Shown: piece by piece, positions 51,356 through 59,908 of the stretch
Numbering within the stretch: position 1 is the stretch's first letter
How the letters are laid out: every line of letters starts with the position of its first letter
Assembly: GCF_000204195.1 (NCBI RefSeq)
Contig: NZ_AFBG01000022.1
Span: forward strand, 186,001-250,000
Origin: Acidovorax radicis N35
Lineage (GTDB): Bacteria > Pseudomonadota > Gammaproteobacteria > Burkholderiales > Burkholderiaceae_C
DNA: 64,000 nt
Direction: 5' to 3'
Translations under genes and position numbers: made by a program
The notes under the pieces: model-generated
What the model was told of the DNA's origin: nothing
What the model saw: only the letters and a program-made list of their open reading frames with translations
The model's database searches: none

Positions 51356-52666
51356 ATGGATATCTTGATGGTGGGCGGCGTCCTGCTGGTACTGATGCTG
51401 GTGCTGCTGTCCGGCGGTGTCTGGATCGCGATGACCCTGGCGATCTGCGGCTGGGTGGGGCAGGCGTTCTTCACCTCCACGCAGCCGGCCAAGAATTTGT
51501 TCTCGGCGTTCTGGGAGAGCAATGCGAGCTGGGAGCTGGCGGCGCTGCCGTTGTTCATCTGGATGGGCGAAATCCTGTTTCGCACCAAGCTCAGCGAAGA
51601 GATGTTCGAGGGCCTGCGGCCCTGGCTCAACCGCGTGCCCGGGCGGCTGATGCACACCACCATCCTGGGCTGCGGCATCTTCGGCTCGGTGTCGGGTTCG
51701 TCGGCCGCAACGTGCGCCACCATCAGCAAGGTGGCCCTGCCCGAGCTGATGAAGCGCGGCTACGACGAGAAGCTGGCACTGGGGTCGCTGGCCACGGCCG
51801 GCACGCTGGGCATCCTCATCCCGCCCTCCATCACCATGGTGGTGTATGCGGTGGCAGCCGACGCGTCCATCATCCGCATCTTTCTGGCAGGCTTCCTGCC
51901 GGGCATTTTGCTGATGCTGCTGTTCTCGGGCTACATCGGCTGGTGGAGCCTGCGCAACACCGACAAGGTGCCCGCGGCCGACCCGCCTTCGACGCTGCGC
52001 GAGAAGATCCGCAAGTCCGGCAACCTGATCCCCGTGGGCGTGCTCATCGTCTTCATCGTCACCGTGCTCATCACCGGCTACGCCACCGCCACCGAATGCG
52101 CGGCCTACGGCGTGGTGGGCTCGCTGGGTCTGGCGCTGTGGAGCCGGTCGCTCACCTGGCAGAACTTCAAGGACGGGCTGATGGGCACCACGCGCACCAG
52201 CTGCATGATCATGTTCATCCTGGCAGGCGCGGCCTTTCTGACCAAGACCATGGCCTTCACCGGCATCCCGCGCGAACTGGCCGAGTGGGTCAACGCCATG
52301 CACCTGTCGCCGTTCGCGCTCATCAGCGTGCTGGTGGTGGTCTACCTGGTCCTGGGCACGGCGCTCGACGGCATCAGCATGATCGTGCTGACCAGCGCCG
52401 TGGTGCTGCCCATGATCCAGCAGGCCGGGTTCGATTTGATCTGGTTCGGCATCTTCATCGTGCTGCTGGTCGAAATTGCCGAGGTCACGCCGCCGGTGGG
52501 CTTCAACCTCTTCGTGCTGCAGAACATGACGGGCAAGGACAGCAACACCATCGCGCGCGCCGCGATTCCGTTCTTCCTGTGCCTGGTGGTCTGCATTGCA
52601 CTCATCACGATCTTTCCGCAGATCGTGACCATCCTTCCCGATCTGGTCATGGGCGCGGAGAAGTAG
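51356..52666 (+). CDS. TRAP transporter large membrane subunit (DctM type)
   Basis: This 436-residue membrane subunit starts at the ATG at 51356. It carries about twelve TM segments and the DctM signatures FGSVSGSSAATCATISKVAL, GSLATAGTLGILIPPSITMV, TAYGVVGSL-type helices and IAEVTPPVGFNLFVLQNMTG. With the DctQ subunit it moves the substrate using a sodium or proton gradient. It is separated from dctQ by repeat DNA although the two are normally contiguous. Confidence 0.94.
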   Translation: MDILMVGGVLLVLMLVLLSGGVWIAMTLAICGWVGQAFFTSTQPAKNLFSAFWESNASWELAALPLFIWMGEILFRTKLSEEMFEGLRPWLNRVPGRLMHTTILGCGIFGSVSGSSAATCATISKVALPELMKRGYDEKLALGSLATAGTLGILIPPSITMVVYAVAADASIIRIFLAGFLPGILLMLLFSGYIGWWSLRNTDKVPAADPPSTLREKIRKSGNLIPVGVLIVFIVTVLITGYATATECAAYGVVGSLGLALWSRSLTWQNFKDGLMGTTRTSCMIMFILAGAAFLTKTMAFTGIPRELAEWVNAMHLSPFALISVLVVVYLVLGTALDGISMIVLTSAVVLPMIQQAGFDLIWFGIFIVLLVEIAEVTPPVGFNLFVLQNMTGKDSNTIARAAIPFFLCLVVCIALITIFPQIVTILPDLVMGAEK

Positions 52667-52699
52667 CTCGGTCCAGCCCAGGGTACGATCAGCACCCTC

Positions 52700-53086
52700 A
52701 TGTTCGCAGCCATCGCCATCGCCATCGGAGCCAGCATTGGTGCGTTGGCACGGTGGCGCCTGGGCCTGTGGCTGAACACCGAGGGGGCCGTGCTTCCCTG
52801 GGGCACCCTCGCGGCCAACTTGATCGGTGGCTACCTGGTGGGGATCTGCGTCGCCATCTTCCAGGCACTTCCAGAGCTTGACCCGGCATGGCGCCTGGCC
52901 CTGGTGACGGGTTTTCTCGGTGGCCTCACCACCTTCTCCAGCTTCTCGGCCGAAGTGGTGGGCATGCTGCTGCAGCAGCGCTACCTGCTGGCACTGGGCA
53001 CCACCGGCATGCACCTGGCGGGCTCGCTGGCGCTGACGGTGCTCGGCATCCACAGCGCCACTTTTTTGCTCGCGGGGCGTGCCTGA
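52700..53086 (+). CDS. crcB: Fluoride channel CrcB/FluC
   Basis: This 128-residue dimeric channel exports fluoride. It has four TM segments, the N-terminal GASIGALARWRLGLWLN, the Asn-containing TLAANLIGGYLVG and the Phe-box GFLGGLTTFSSFSAEVVGML. It starts 33 bp after the TRAP gene, too close for a fluoride riboswitch in between, and I see none. It is probably transcribed with the TRAP operon or from a promoter inside it. Confidence 0.93.
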   Translation: MFAAIAIAIGASIGALARWRLGLWLNTEGAVLPWGTLAANLIGGYLVGICVAIFQALPELDPAWRLALVTGFLGGLTTFSSFSAEVVGMLLQQRYLLALGTTGMHLAGSLALTVLGIHSATFLLAGRA

Positions 53087-53177
53087 TAATCGGACGATAC
53101 CGGCAGCCACTGCCACACGTTCAACCCACGCCCGACCATTGCACCCGCACGGTTGCGCCGCGTTTTCCCGACCTGCC

Positions 53178-54041
53178 ATGGACGCCAATACCCAACTCAA
53201 CGAACGCCGCCTTGCCGATGCCTGGGCGGAGCTGCAGAGCCACGCCGCCAACGGCAACCCCTTGCACGCCGACGCCTACCGCCTTGCGTTTGCCGACCCC
53301 GAATTCCTGTTCCGCCGCGAGACACGCGGCATCCGCTTTCAGCTGGAAATGCTCAAGCCCGACCTGGGCCAGGCCGAGCAAGGCATCGAGAACACCGTGG
53401 TGGTCTATGGCAGCGCCCGGTTTGTAGCCCCCGACGAGGCCGCAGCCCAGCTGACCGAAGCCGAAGCCAGTGGCGACGAGGTGCGCCTGCAGCGCGCCCG
53501 CCAGGCCGTGCGCAACGCGCGCTATTACGACCTGGCCCGCCAGTTCGCCCGCGTGGTGGCCGAGCACAGCGAGCGCCAGCAGCCCGCAGACCGCATCTAC
53601 ATCTGCACCGGCGGTGGCCCCGGCATCATGGAGGCCGCCAACCGCGGCGCGCATGACGTGGGCGCGCTCAACGTGGGCCTGAACATCGCCCTGCCCCACG
53701 AGCAAAGCGGCAACCGTTTCATCTCGCCCACCCTGAGCTTCAAGTTCCACTACTTTGCGCTGCGCAAGATGCACTTCATGATGCGCGCCAAGGCCCTGGT
53801 GGCGTTCCCCGGGGGCTTTGGCACGCTGGACGAACTGTTCGAGGTGCTCACGCTGGTGCAGACCAAGAAGGCCAAGCCCGTGCCCATCGTGCTGTTCGGC
53901 ACGGACTACTGGAAGCGGCTGATCAACTTCGAGGTGCTGGTCGAAGAAGGTACGATCTCGGCACAGGACCTCAAGCTCTTTCACTACACCGACGACCCGC
54001 AAGAGGCGTGGGAGCTGATCAAGTCGTTCTATCAACTGTAA
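53178..54041 (+). CDS. LOG-family (TIGR00730-type) protein, possible nucleotide 5'-monophosphate phosphoribohydrolase
   Basis: This 287-residue protein with a Rossmann-like fold starts MDANTQLNERRLADAWAELQ. It has the signatures ENTVVVYGSARF, ICTGGGPGIMEAANRGAHDV, FALRKMHFMMRAKALVAFPG and GFGTLDELFEVLTLVQ, the PGGxGTxxE box of the LOG family. Such proteins, often labelled lysine decarboxylase-like, release the base from nucleoside monophosphates and in some cases make cytokinins. The N-terminal 90 residues are a helical extension found in the longer subgroup. It stands alone downstream of crcB. Confidence 0.88.
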   Translation: MDANTQLNERRLADAWAELQSHAANGNPLHADAYRLAFADPEFLFRRETRGIRFQLEMLKPDLGQAEQGIENTVVVYGSARFVAPDEAAAQLTEAEASGDEVRLQRARQAVRNARYYDLARQFARVVAEHSERQQPADRIYICTGGGPGIMEAANRGAHDVGALNVGLNIALPHEQSGNRFISPTLSFKFHYFALRKMHFMMRAKALVAFPGGFGTLDELFEVLTLVQTKKAKPVPIVLFGTDYWKRLINFEVLVEEGTISAQDLKLFHYTDDPQEAWELIKSFYQL

Positions 54042-54143
54042 GAACGTGTTCACGATCTAAGCGCGACCGGACGGCATACAGGCGCGCTGCTCATGGGGCT
54101 CATGGACGGGAGTCTTGTCGGCCCTTGAGCAGACCGGTGGGCC

Positions 54144-55340
54144 CTATACAGGCCCCTCCCCGTGCGGCTTTTTCTCGCCGCCAATGCGCCACGCCAGACG
54201 GGCGCCGCCCAGTCCCGCCGCGCCCACCACCCAGAACAGGCCGCTCACGCCAATCACCGCCCCGGCCGACCCGAACATCAGGGGCATCAGCACGCTGGAT
54301 GCGTTGATGGCCATGAGGCGCAGGCCCAGGGCCTCGCCCTGCCGGTGCGAAGGCGTGATCTGGTGCAGCAGGCTCATCACCATGGGCTGCCCCGTACCCA
54401 GCACCAGGCCCAGCAGCACGGAGCACAGCCCCATGGCAAAGGCGCTTTGCAGCAGCGGGTACACCGCAAACAACACGGCCGTCACCAGCATCGCGCCGGC
54501 CATCACGCCCCGCTCGCGCAAGCGCTTGGCCACAAAGGGCATCAACACGCGGATCACGGTGGCCGCAATCGCAAACGCCCCGAAGATGGTGCCAATGACC
54601 GCCGCCGACAACCCACGCTCGTGCCCCAGCAGTGGCACGGCAAAAGCGTGCACATCCCAGCACGACGAGATCAGCCAGTTCACGATCAGCAGACGGCGAA
54701 ACGGCGGGTCGTTCAGCAGATCCCAGGCGCGCTGCGGCGGGCCACCATTGGCCGAAGCGGCGACCACCGCAGGCAGCTCCTGCGTACCCCGCACGCAGAA
54801 CCAGCTGAGCAAGGGCAGCAGCGCCAGCAGCGCAAAGGCCGCGCGGTAGCCTTCAAGGCTGCCCGGGGCGCTGCCAGCGTGGTCGATGGCCAGCCCCGCC
54901 GCAAAAGGGCCGATGAAGTTGGACACCGCCGGGCCGATGGACAGCCAGCTGAACACCTGCTTGAGTTCGGTGGCGTCATGCACGGCACGGCCCGCGTGGC
55001 GTTGCACCGCGATGGTGGCAGCCCCCGCGGCGCCACCGGTCAGCAGGGCTGAAATACACAGCACGGGAAAGGTCGGGAACACCACCGCCAGCCCCGCGCC
55101 CACACATGCCACGGCCACCGAATAGCCCACCGGGCGCTTGAGGCCATGGCGGTCGGCATACCGCCCCGCGGGCAGGGCCAGGAACACCTGGGTGAGCGCG
55201 AACAGCGCCACCAGCAAGCCCACAGCGGCGGCGCTGTAGCCTTCGCGCAGGGCCAGCAGGGGCGCGGCCAGCCGCATGCCTGCCATGCTGCCGTGCACGC
55301 AGATCTGCCCTGCGATCAGGCGGGCCAGGGCCCCGTTCAC
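54144..55340 (-). CDS. MFS transporter
   Basis: This 398-residue protein has twelve predicted TM segments. Conserved loops are around AGRYADRHGLKRPVGYSVAV between TM2 and TM3 and the matching position in the second half. The C-terminus ends with a basic tail (RIGGEKKPHGEGPV). The absence of a binding-site signature prevents a substrate call; drug or metabolite efflux is most common for this layout. Its ATG overlaps the rmuC stop by 4 bp, so it is cotranscribed with rmuC. It converges with the LOG gene, with 102 bp between the stops. Confidence 0.88.
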   Translation of the reverse strand: MNGALARLIAGQICVHGSMAGMRLAAPLLALREGYSAAAVGLLVALFALTQVFLALPAGRYADRHGLKRPVGYSVAVACVGAGLAVVFPTFPVLCISALLTGGAAGAATIAVQRHAGRAVHDATELKQVFSWLSIGPAVSNFIGPFAAGLAIDHAGSAPGSLEGYRAAFALLALLPLLSWFCVRGTQELPAVVAASANGGPPQRAWDLLNDPPFRRLLIVNWLISSCWDVHAFAVPLLGHERGLSAAVIGTIFGAFAIAATVIRVLMPFVAKRLRERGVMAGAMLVTAVLFAVYPLLQSAFAMGLCSVLLGLVLGTGQPMVMSLLHQITPSHRQGEALGLRLMAINASSVLMPLMFGSAGAVIGVSGLFWVVGAAGLGGARLAWRIGGEKKPHGEGPV

Positions 55341-57178
55341 AGCAGATCTTCCTCAGGGTCCAGTCCGGGCAGCACTGCCGCGCCGCCGCCGGGAAGCGGC
55401 AGGCCGGCACTGGGCAGGCCGGCGGCACCGGGTGGCGCAGGCAGGTCCTGCACATCGCGCAGGCGCTTTTGGATGGCACGGGTGCGCACACCCACCTCGT
55501 CAAAACGTTTGGCGGCAGCGTCGATGGATTTTTTGGTGGCCTCCACCACATCGCCAAACTTGGCGAACTCGGTCTTGACCATGCCCAGCAGGCTCCAGAC
55601 CTCGGACGAGCGCTTTTCGATGGCCAGCGTCTTGAAACCCATCTGCAGGCTGTTGAGCATGGCCGCCAGGTTGGCCGGGCCGGTGATCATCACGCGGCAG
55701 TCGTTCTGGATGGCCTCGACCAGGCCGGGACGGCGAATCACCTCGGCGAACAGGCCTTCGGTGGGCAGATAGAGCACAGCGAAATCCGTGGTGTGCGGGG
55801 GCGAGACGTATTTGGCAAAAATCTTCTTCGCTTCGAGCTTGATCGAGGTCTCGAACGCATTGCCCGCCGACGCAATCAACGTTTTATCCGCCGCGTCCTG
55901 CGCGTCCATGAGCCGCTGGTACTGCTCCACGGGGTACTTGGAGTCGATGGGCAGCCAGACCGGGTGCTCGTCGCTCTTGCCCGGCAGGCGGATCGCAAAT
56001 TCCACCAGCTCATCGCTGCCCGGCACGGTCTTGACGTTGCGCGCGAACTGGTCGGGCGTGAGCACGTTGTCGATGATGGCGCCCAGCTGCATTTCGCCCC
56101 AGGTGCCTCGCGACTTCACGTTGGTCATCACGCGCTTCAAGTCGCCCACGCTGCCGGCCAGCGTCTGCATTTCGCCCAGGCCTTTGTGCACCTGCTCAAG
56201 CCGGTCGCTCACCAGCTTGAAGGATTCTCCCAGGCGCTGCTCCAGCGTGGCGTGGAGTTTCTCGTCCACCGTGCGGCGCATTTCTTCGAGCTTGGTGGAG
56301 TTGTCGGCCTGGATGGCGGCCAGGCGTTCGTTGAGCGCGTTGCGCAGTTGCTCGGCATTGGTCTGGCTGCCTTGCAGCATGCCCGTGAGCTGCTGCGAGA
56401 CGGCATCCTGCAACACCGAGAACTGGTGGCGGATCTGGTTGCCGTTGGCTTCGAGCTGGTCCTTGAGCGCGCCGGACATGGTGCCCAGCTGGCTCTGGAG
56501 GTCGCCCTTGAGCGAGTCGAGCGTGGTGCGCGTGGCCTGCGTGAGCGCCTCGAACCGCTCCTGGATGCGCTTTTCAAACAGCGCCGTGCTCTCGGCCATG
56601 GCCTCGCGCGACTTGACGCTTTCGGCCGCGAGCGCGGCCGTGGTGGTGGTGAGTTCGGTGCGAAAACCCGCGAGGGTGTCCGACAGTTCCTTGCGCGCCG
56701 TGGCCGCATCGTTTTGCCCCTGGGCCAGGTGGGCCAGCAAAGCCTTGCTGCTTTCCTCGAGCCGCCCGGCCACCGCCTGCTGCAGGGCATCGAAGCGCTG
56801 GGCCAGCGAGGCATCGAGCGCGGTCTGGCGCTGCTCCAGCCTGCCTTCAAACACCCCGAACGCGGCCAGCAGCTCGGCGCGGCCATTGCGGGACTCGGTC
56901 ACGGCCTGGGCGAGGCGCTCATCCACGGCATGGCGCAGGGTCTCCAGCGTGTGCTGTGTAGTCTGGGTGAAGCCGCTGAGCTGCTGGGCCAGCGCATCCA
57001 GGGCACCGTCGTTCTTGGCCACGGCCAGCTGGGTGGCCTGCGCCGTCCGCTCCAGCGTCTGCAGGCGCGCCAGCCATTCGGGGGGCAGGTCCACCCGGGG
57101 GCGGCGCACCAGCAGCAGCACCAAAAGAATCAGAACCAGGGCCAACACGGCCAGCAAAACGAGGGTGTCGGTAGTCAA
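55337..57178 (-). CDS. rmuC: DNA recombination protein RmuC
   Basis: This 613-residue protein has an N-terminal anchor (TLVLLAVLALVLILLVLLLV), then about 300 residues of Gln/Ala/Leu-rich coiled coil. The C-terminal RmuC domain follows, with VKSRGTWGEMQLGAIIDNVL, PDQFARNVKTVPGS and DFAVLYLPTEGLFAEVIRRP. RmuC limits DNA inversions at repeats, possibly through a nuclease-like fold. The start must be the TTG at 57178, because an in-frame TAG lies one codon upstream. It has no ribosome-binding site and a family A repeat ends just before it. Confidence 0.94.
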   Translation of the reverse strand: MTTDTLVLLAVLALVLILLVLLLVRRPRVDLPPEWLARLQTLERTAQATQLAVAKNDGALDALAQQLSGFTQTTQHTLETLRHAVDERLAQAVTESRNGRAELLAAFGVFEGRLEQRQTALDASLAQRFDALQQAVAGRLEESSKALLAHLAQGQNDAATARKELSDTLAGFRTELTTTTAALAAESVKSREAMAESTALFEKRIQERFEALTQATRTTLDSLKGDLQSQLGTMSGALKDQLEANGNQIRHQFSVLQDAVSQQLTGMLQGSQTNAEQLRNALNERLAAIQADNSTKLEEMRRTVDEKLHATLEQRLGESFKLVSDRLEQVHKGLGEMQTLAGSVGDLKRVMTNVKSRGTWGEMQLGAIIDNVLTPDQFARNVKTVPGSDELVEFAIRLPGKSDEHPVWLPIDSKYPVEQYQRLMDAQDAADKTLIASAGNAFETSIKLEAKKIFAKYVSPPHTTDFAVLYLPTEGLFAEVIRRPGLVEAIQNDCRVMITGPANLAAMLNSLQMGFKTLAIEKRSSEVWSLLGMVKTEFAKFGDVVEATKKSIDAAAKRFDEVGVRTRAIQKRLRDVQDLPAPPGAAGLPSAGLPLPGGGAAVLPGLDPEEDLL

Positions 57179-57189
57179 GGGCTATTACT

Positions 57190-57244
57190 ATTATTTTGAT
57201 AGCTACCAGCGCAATACAGATAAGCGCCAGCGGCCATTTTTATG
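57190..57244. repeat. Family A repeat, copy 7, at the rmuC start
   Basis: ATTATTTTGATAGCTACCAG leads into CGCAATACAGATAAGCGCCA and GCGGCCATTTTTATG. It lies 11 bp upstream of the rmuC TTG and 12 bp beyond the dehydrogenase stop, filling the gap between the two genes. Confidence 0.75.
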
Positions 57245-57256
57245 CAAATATCAAGC

Positions 57257-58252
57257 TCAGCGCGGCGCTGTGGTCGTCGAAACGGGTTGGTTCACCGGTG
57301 TAAGCGGCCCGCGCCCATCGAAGAAGGCAATCAGGTTGTCGGCCGCCAGGTTGGCCATGGCACGGCGCGTGGGCACCGTCGCGCTGGCGATGTGGGGCGT
57401 AAGCACCACGTTGGGCACGGTGAGCAGGTCGGGGTGCACGCGGGGCTCGCCTTCGAACACATCCAGGCCCGCCGCCGCGATGCGCCCTTCGCGCAGCGCC
57501 ACCGCCAATGCAGCGTCATCCACAATCCCGCCCCGCGCAATGTTGATGAGCGTGGCCGTGGGCTTCATCTGCGCCAGTTCGGCCGCGCCGATGGTGTGGT
57601 GCGAGGCTGCGGTGTAGGGCACCACCAGCACCACATGGTCTGCCGTGCGCAGCAGCTCTTCCTTGCCCACGTACGTAGCCTTGCATTCGGCTTCCAGCGC
57701 GGGCGACAGGCGCGATCGGTTGTGATAGACCACCTTCATGCCAAAACCGAATGCTCCGCGCCGGGCAATGCCCTGCCCGATGCGCCCCATGCCGATGATG
57801 CCCAGTGTGCTGCCGTGGATGTCCGAGCCCGCGAACATGTCGTAGCTCCACTTGGTCCAATTCCCGGCGCGAAGGTAGTGCTCGGACTCCGTCATGCGGC
57901 GCGCCGTGGCCATGAGCAGCGCAAAGCCGAAGTCGGCCGTGGTCTCGGTCAGCACGTCGGGTGTGTTGGTGCCCTGCACGCCGGCAGCCGTCATGGCATC
58001 CACGTCGAAGTTGTTGTAGCCCACGGCCATGTTGGCCACGATCTTCAGGCGTGGCGCGGCGGCCAGCAGCGTGGCGTCGATGCGCTGGCTGCCGGTGGTG
58101 AAGGCGCCGTCCTTGTCGGCCAGGCGCTCGGCCAGCTCGGCAGGGCTCCAGATCACGTCCTCAGGGTTGTCTTGCACGTCAAAGTGCTGGCGCAGGCGGT
58201 CCACGATGTCGGGGAAGATCGCACGCGCGATCAGGATGCGGGGTTTGCTCAT
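57257..58252 (-). CDS. D-2-hydroxyacid dehydrogenase (glyoxylate/hydroxypyruvate reductase type)
   Basis: This 331-residue NAD(P)-dependent dehydrogenase begins MSKPRILIARAIFPDIVDRL. The nucleotide-binding motif is TLGIIGMGRIGQGIARRGAF near 150-168. Catalytic Arg lies in LINIARGGIVDD, Glu in LDVFEGEPRVHP and His in VLTPHIASATVPTRR. The substrate-side loop ANMAVGYNNFDVDAM matches the GhrB/glycerate dehydrogenase group. It likely reduces glyoxylate or hydroxypyruvate; the exact acid is not certain. It is preceded by a family B repeat separating it from the antiporter gene. Confidence 0.9.
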   Translation of the reverse strand: MSKPRILIARAIFPDIVDRLRQHFDVQDNPEDVIWSPAELAERLADKDGAFTTGSQRIDATLLAAAPRLKIVANMAVGYNNFDVDAMTAAGVQGTNTPDVLTETTADFGFALLMATARRMTESEHYLRAGNWTKWSYDMFAGSDIHGSTLGIIGMGRIGQGIARRGAFGFGMKVVYHNRSRLSPALEAECKATYVGKEELLRTADHVVLVVPYTAASHHTIGAAELAQMKPTATLINIARGGIVDDAALAVALREGRIAAAGLDVFEGEPRVHPDLLTVPNVVLTPHIASATVPTRRAMANLAADNLIAFFDGRGPLTPVNQPVSTTTAPR

Positions 58253-58293
58253 ATTTCAATCTCCAATGCATTCGCGAGGTACGTCGCCCTGTG

Positions 58294-58425
58294 AAACTGG
58301 CGTGGCCAAAAGCCAGTGGCCACCGAGCAAAGGCCGCTCTGCAGCGAGGGCGGCGCCCCCCTTCCCGCAACGCGCAGCGCTGCGAGAGAAGGGGGAAGCG
58401 GCACAACCGCTCAGGGGGACGTGCA
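58294..58425 (-). repeat. Family B GC-rich repeat downstream of the antiporter gene
   Basis: Read on the minus strand it starts 3 nt from the antiporter stop with GTCCCCCTGAGCGGTTGTGC, passes through CTCTCGCAGCGCTGCGCGTT and CCCTCGCTGCAGAGCGGCCT and ends GGCCACGCCAGTTTC. This is collinear with the unit after mrpC (41936-42069), with about 75-80 percent identity by eye. Confidence 0.7.
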
Positions 58426-59838
58426 TTACCTAAACCAAAGGAAGGTCATCACCACGAACAACGGCACCAGGATGCCGCCCGACCACAGCATGTAGCCGAA
58501 GAAGCTCGGCATCTTCACGCCCCGGTCTTCGGCGATGGCCTTGACCATCATGTTGGGGGCATTGCCGATGTAGGTGTTGGCGCCCATGAACACCGCACCC
58601 GCCGAAATGGCGGCGAGCGTAGGGGCCAGCGTGGTCATGAGCGTGGCCGCATCGCCTCCGGCGGTGTTGAAGAACACGAGGTAGGTCGGAGCGTTGTCGA
58701 GGAACGAGCTGAGGATGCCCGTGGCCCAGAAATACATGGCCGGGTCGGGCGAGCCGTCGGGCCGCGTCACCGCCGCGATGATGGCGCCGAACGGGCCGTT
58801 GGCGCCCGCCTTGAGCATGGCGATGACCGGAATGATGGTGAGGAAGATGCCCGCAAACAGCTTGGCCACCTCCTGCATTGGCCCCCAGCCGAACTGGTTG
58901 TCTTCATGCACCTTGCCAGGCGTGAGCCACAGCGACAGAAAGGTCACGATGACCAGCCCCGCATCGCGCACGATGCCGGGCAGGCCCACCTCGGTGCCCG
59001 CCAGGTTGAACACCACGGGCGACTTCCAGAAGCCGCTGACCAGCACCAGCGCCACCACGGCGCCCAGCAGGGCAAAGTTGACCTTGCCGTCAAAGCCGAT
59101 GGCCGGCGTGTCGGGTGTCGGGTCGGCCTTGAGCACCTCTTCGCGGCGGTGGTAGTACCAGGAGTCCAGCGCGAAGAAGATGGCCAGCAGCGTGCCCACG
59201 AGGAACAGGGTCTCGGGGAAGATGTGGCCCACCGTCCAGAAAAAGTCCACGCCCTTCAAGAACCCCAGGAACAGGGGCGGATCACCCAGCGGCGTGAGCG
59301 AGCCCCCGGCATTGGACACGATGAAGATGAAGAACACGACCACATGCGCCGTGTGCCGGCGGTTGTCGTTGGCGCGGATCAGCGGGCGGATCAGCAGCAT
59401 CGATGCCCCCGTGGTGCCCATCAAGCTGGCCAGCACCGCGCCAATGGCCAGGATTGCGGTGTTCAGCCCGGGGCTGCCATGCAGATTGCCCCGGATGAAG
59501 ATGCCGCCCGCCACCGTGAACAGCGCGGTGAGCAAAATGACGAACGGGATGTACTCGGCCACCAGCGCATGCACCAGGCTCGCGCCCGCCACACCGGCCC
59601 CGAAGGTGATGGCAAACGGCACCAGAAATATCAGGCCCCAGGCCGCTGCGACCTTGCCGAAATGGTGGTGCCAGAAGATCGGTGCCATGAGTGGCATGAG
59701 CGCAATCGACAGCAGGATGCCCGCAAACGGCACACCCCAGAGCACCGACAGCGTGCTGCCATCGATATCGGCCGCTACAGCCATGCCGGGCAGTGCGGCG
59801 GCAAGACCTGCGAAAGCCAGTCCGCGCGAAAATTTCAA
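58426..59838 (-). CDS. NhaD-type Na+/H+ antiporter
   Basis: This membrane protein has about 470 residues from a TTG at 59838. The first 23 residues (KFSRGLAFAGLAAALPGMAV) look like a signal peptide, which explains this start; longer frames upstream would destroy it and lack a ribosome-binding site. About eleven TM segments follow. Family signatures are FIVSNAGGSLTPLGDPPLFL and SSFLDNAPTYLVFFNTAGGD, as in NhaD/citrate-type ion transporters. It would extrude sodium in exchange for protons, complementing the Mrp complex at 38.6-45.1 kb. The family also contains dicarboxylate carriers, so the ion assignment is by similarity. Confidence 0.82.
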   Translation of the reverse strand: MKFSRGLAFAGLAAALPGMAVAADIDGSTLSVLWGVPFAGILLSIALMPLMAPIFWHHHFGKVAAAWGLIFLVPFAITFGAGVAGASLVHALVAEYIPFVILLTALFTVAGGIFIRGNLHGSPGLNTAILAIGAVLASLMGTTGASMLLIRPLIRANDNRRHTAHVVVFFIFIVSNAGGSLTPLGDPPLFLGFLKGVDFFWTVGHIFPETLFLVGTLLAIFFALDSWYYHRREEVLKADPTPDTPAIGFDGKVNFALLGAVVALVLVSGFWKSPVVFNLAGTEVGLPGIVRDAGLVIVTFLSLWLTPGKVHEDNQFGWGPMQEVAKLFAGIFLTIIPVIAMLKAGANGPFGAIIAAVTRPDGSPDPAMYFWATGILSSFLDNAPTYLVFFNTAGGDAATLMTTLAPTLAAISAGAVFMGANTYIGNAPNMMVKAIAEDRGVKMPSFFGYMLWSGGILVPLFVVMTFLWFR

Positions 59839-59908
59839 AGCTTGTGTTTCCGGTTCATGGTTGAAAAATGAAGGGGGCACGGCAAGGTGGCCCCGGGCAC
59901 GCCCCCAA

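Noticed and set aside
52667..52699. Fluoride riboswitch before crcB
   Set aside because: Only 33 bp separate crcB from the upstream gene, too short for the known fold.
51299..53257. Minus-strand open frame of 652 codons opposite the DctM-type and crcB genes
   Set aside because: It spans two genuine genes on the other strand and shows the same His/Gln/Arg antisense bias.
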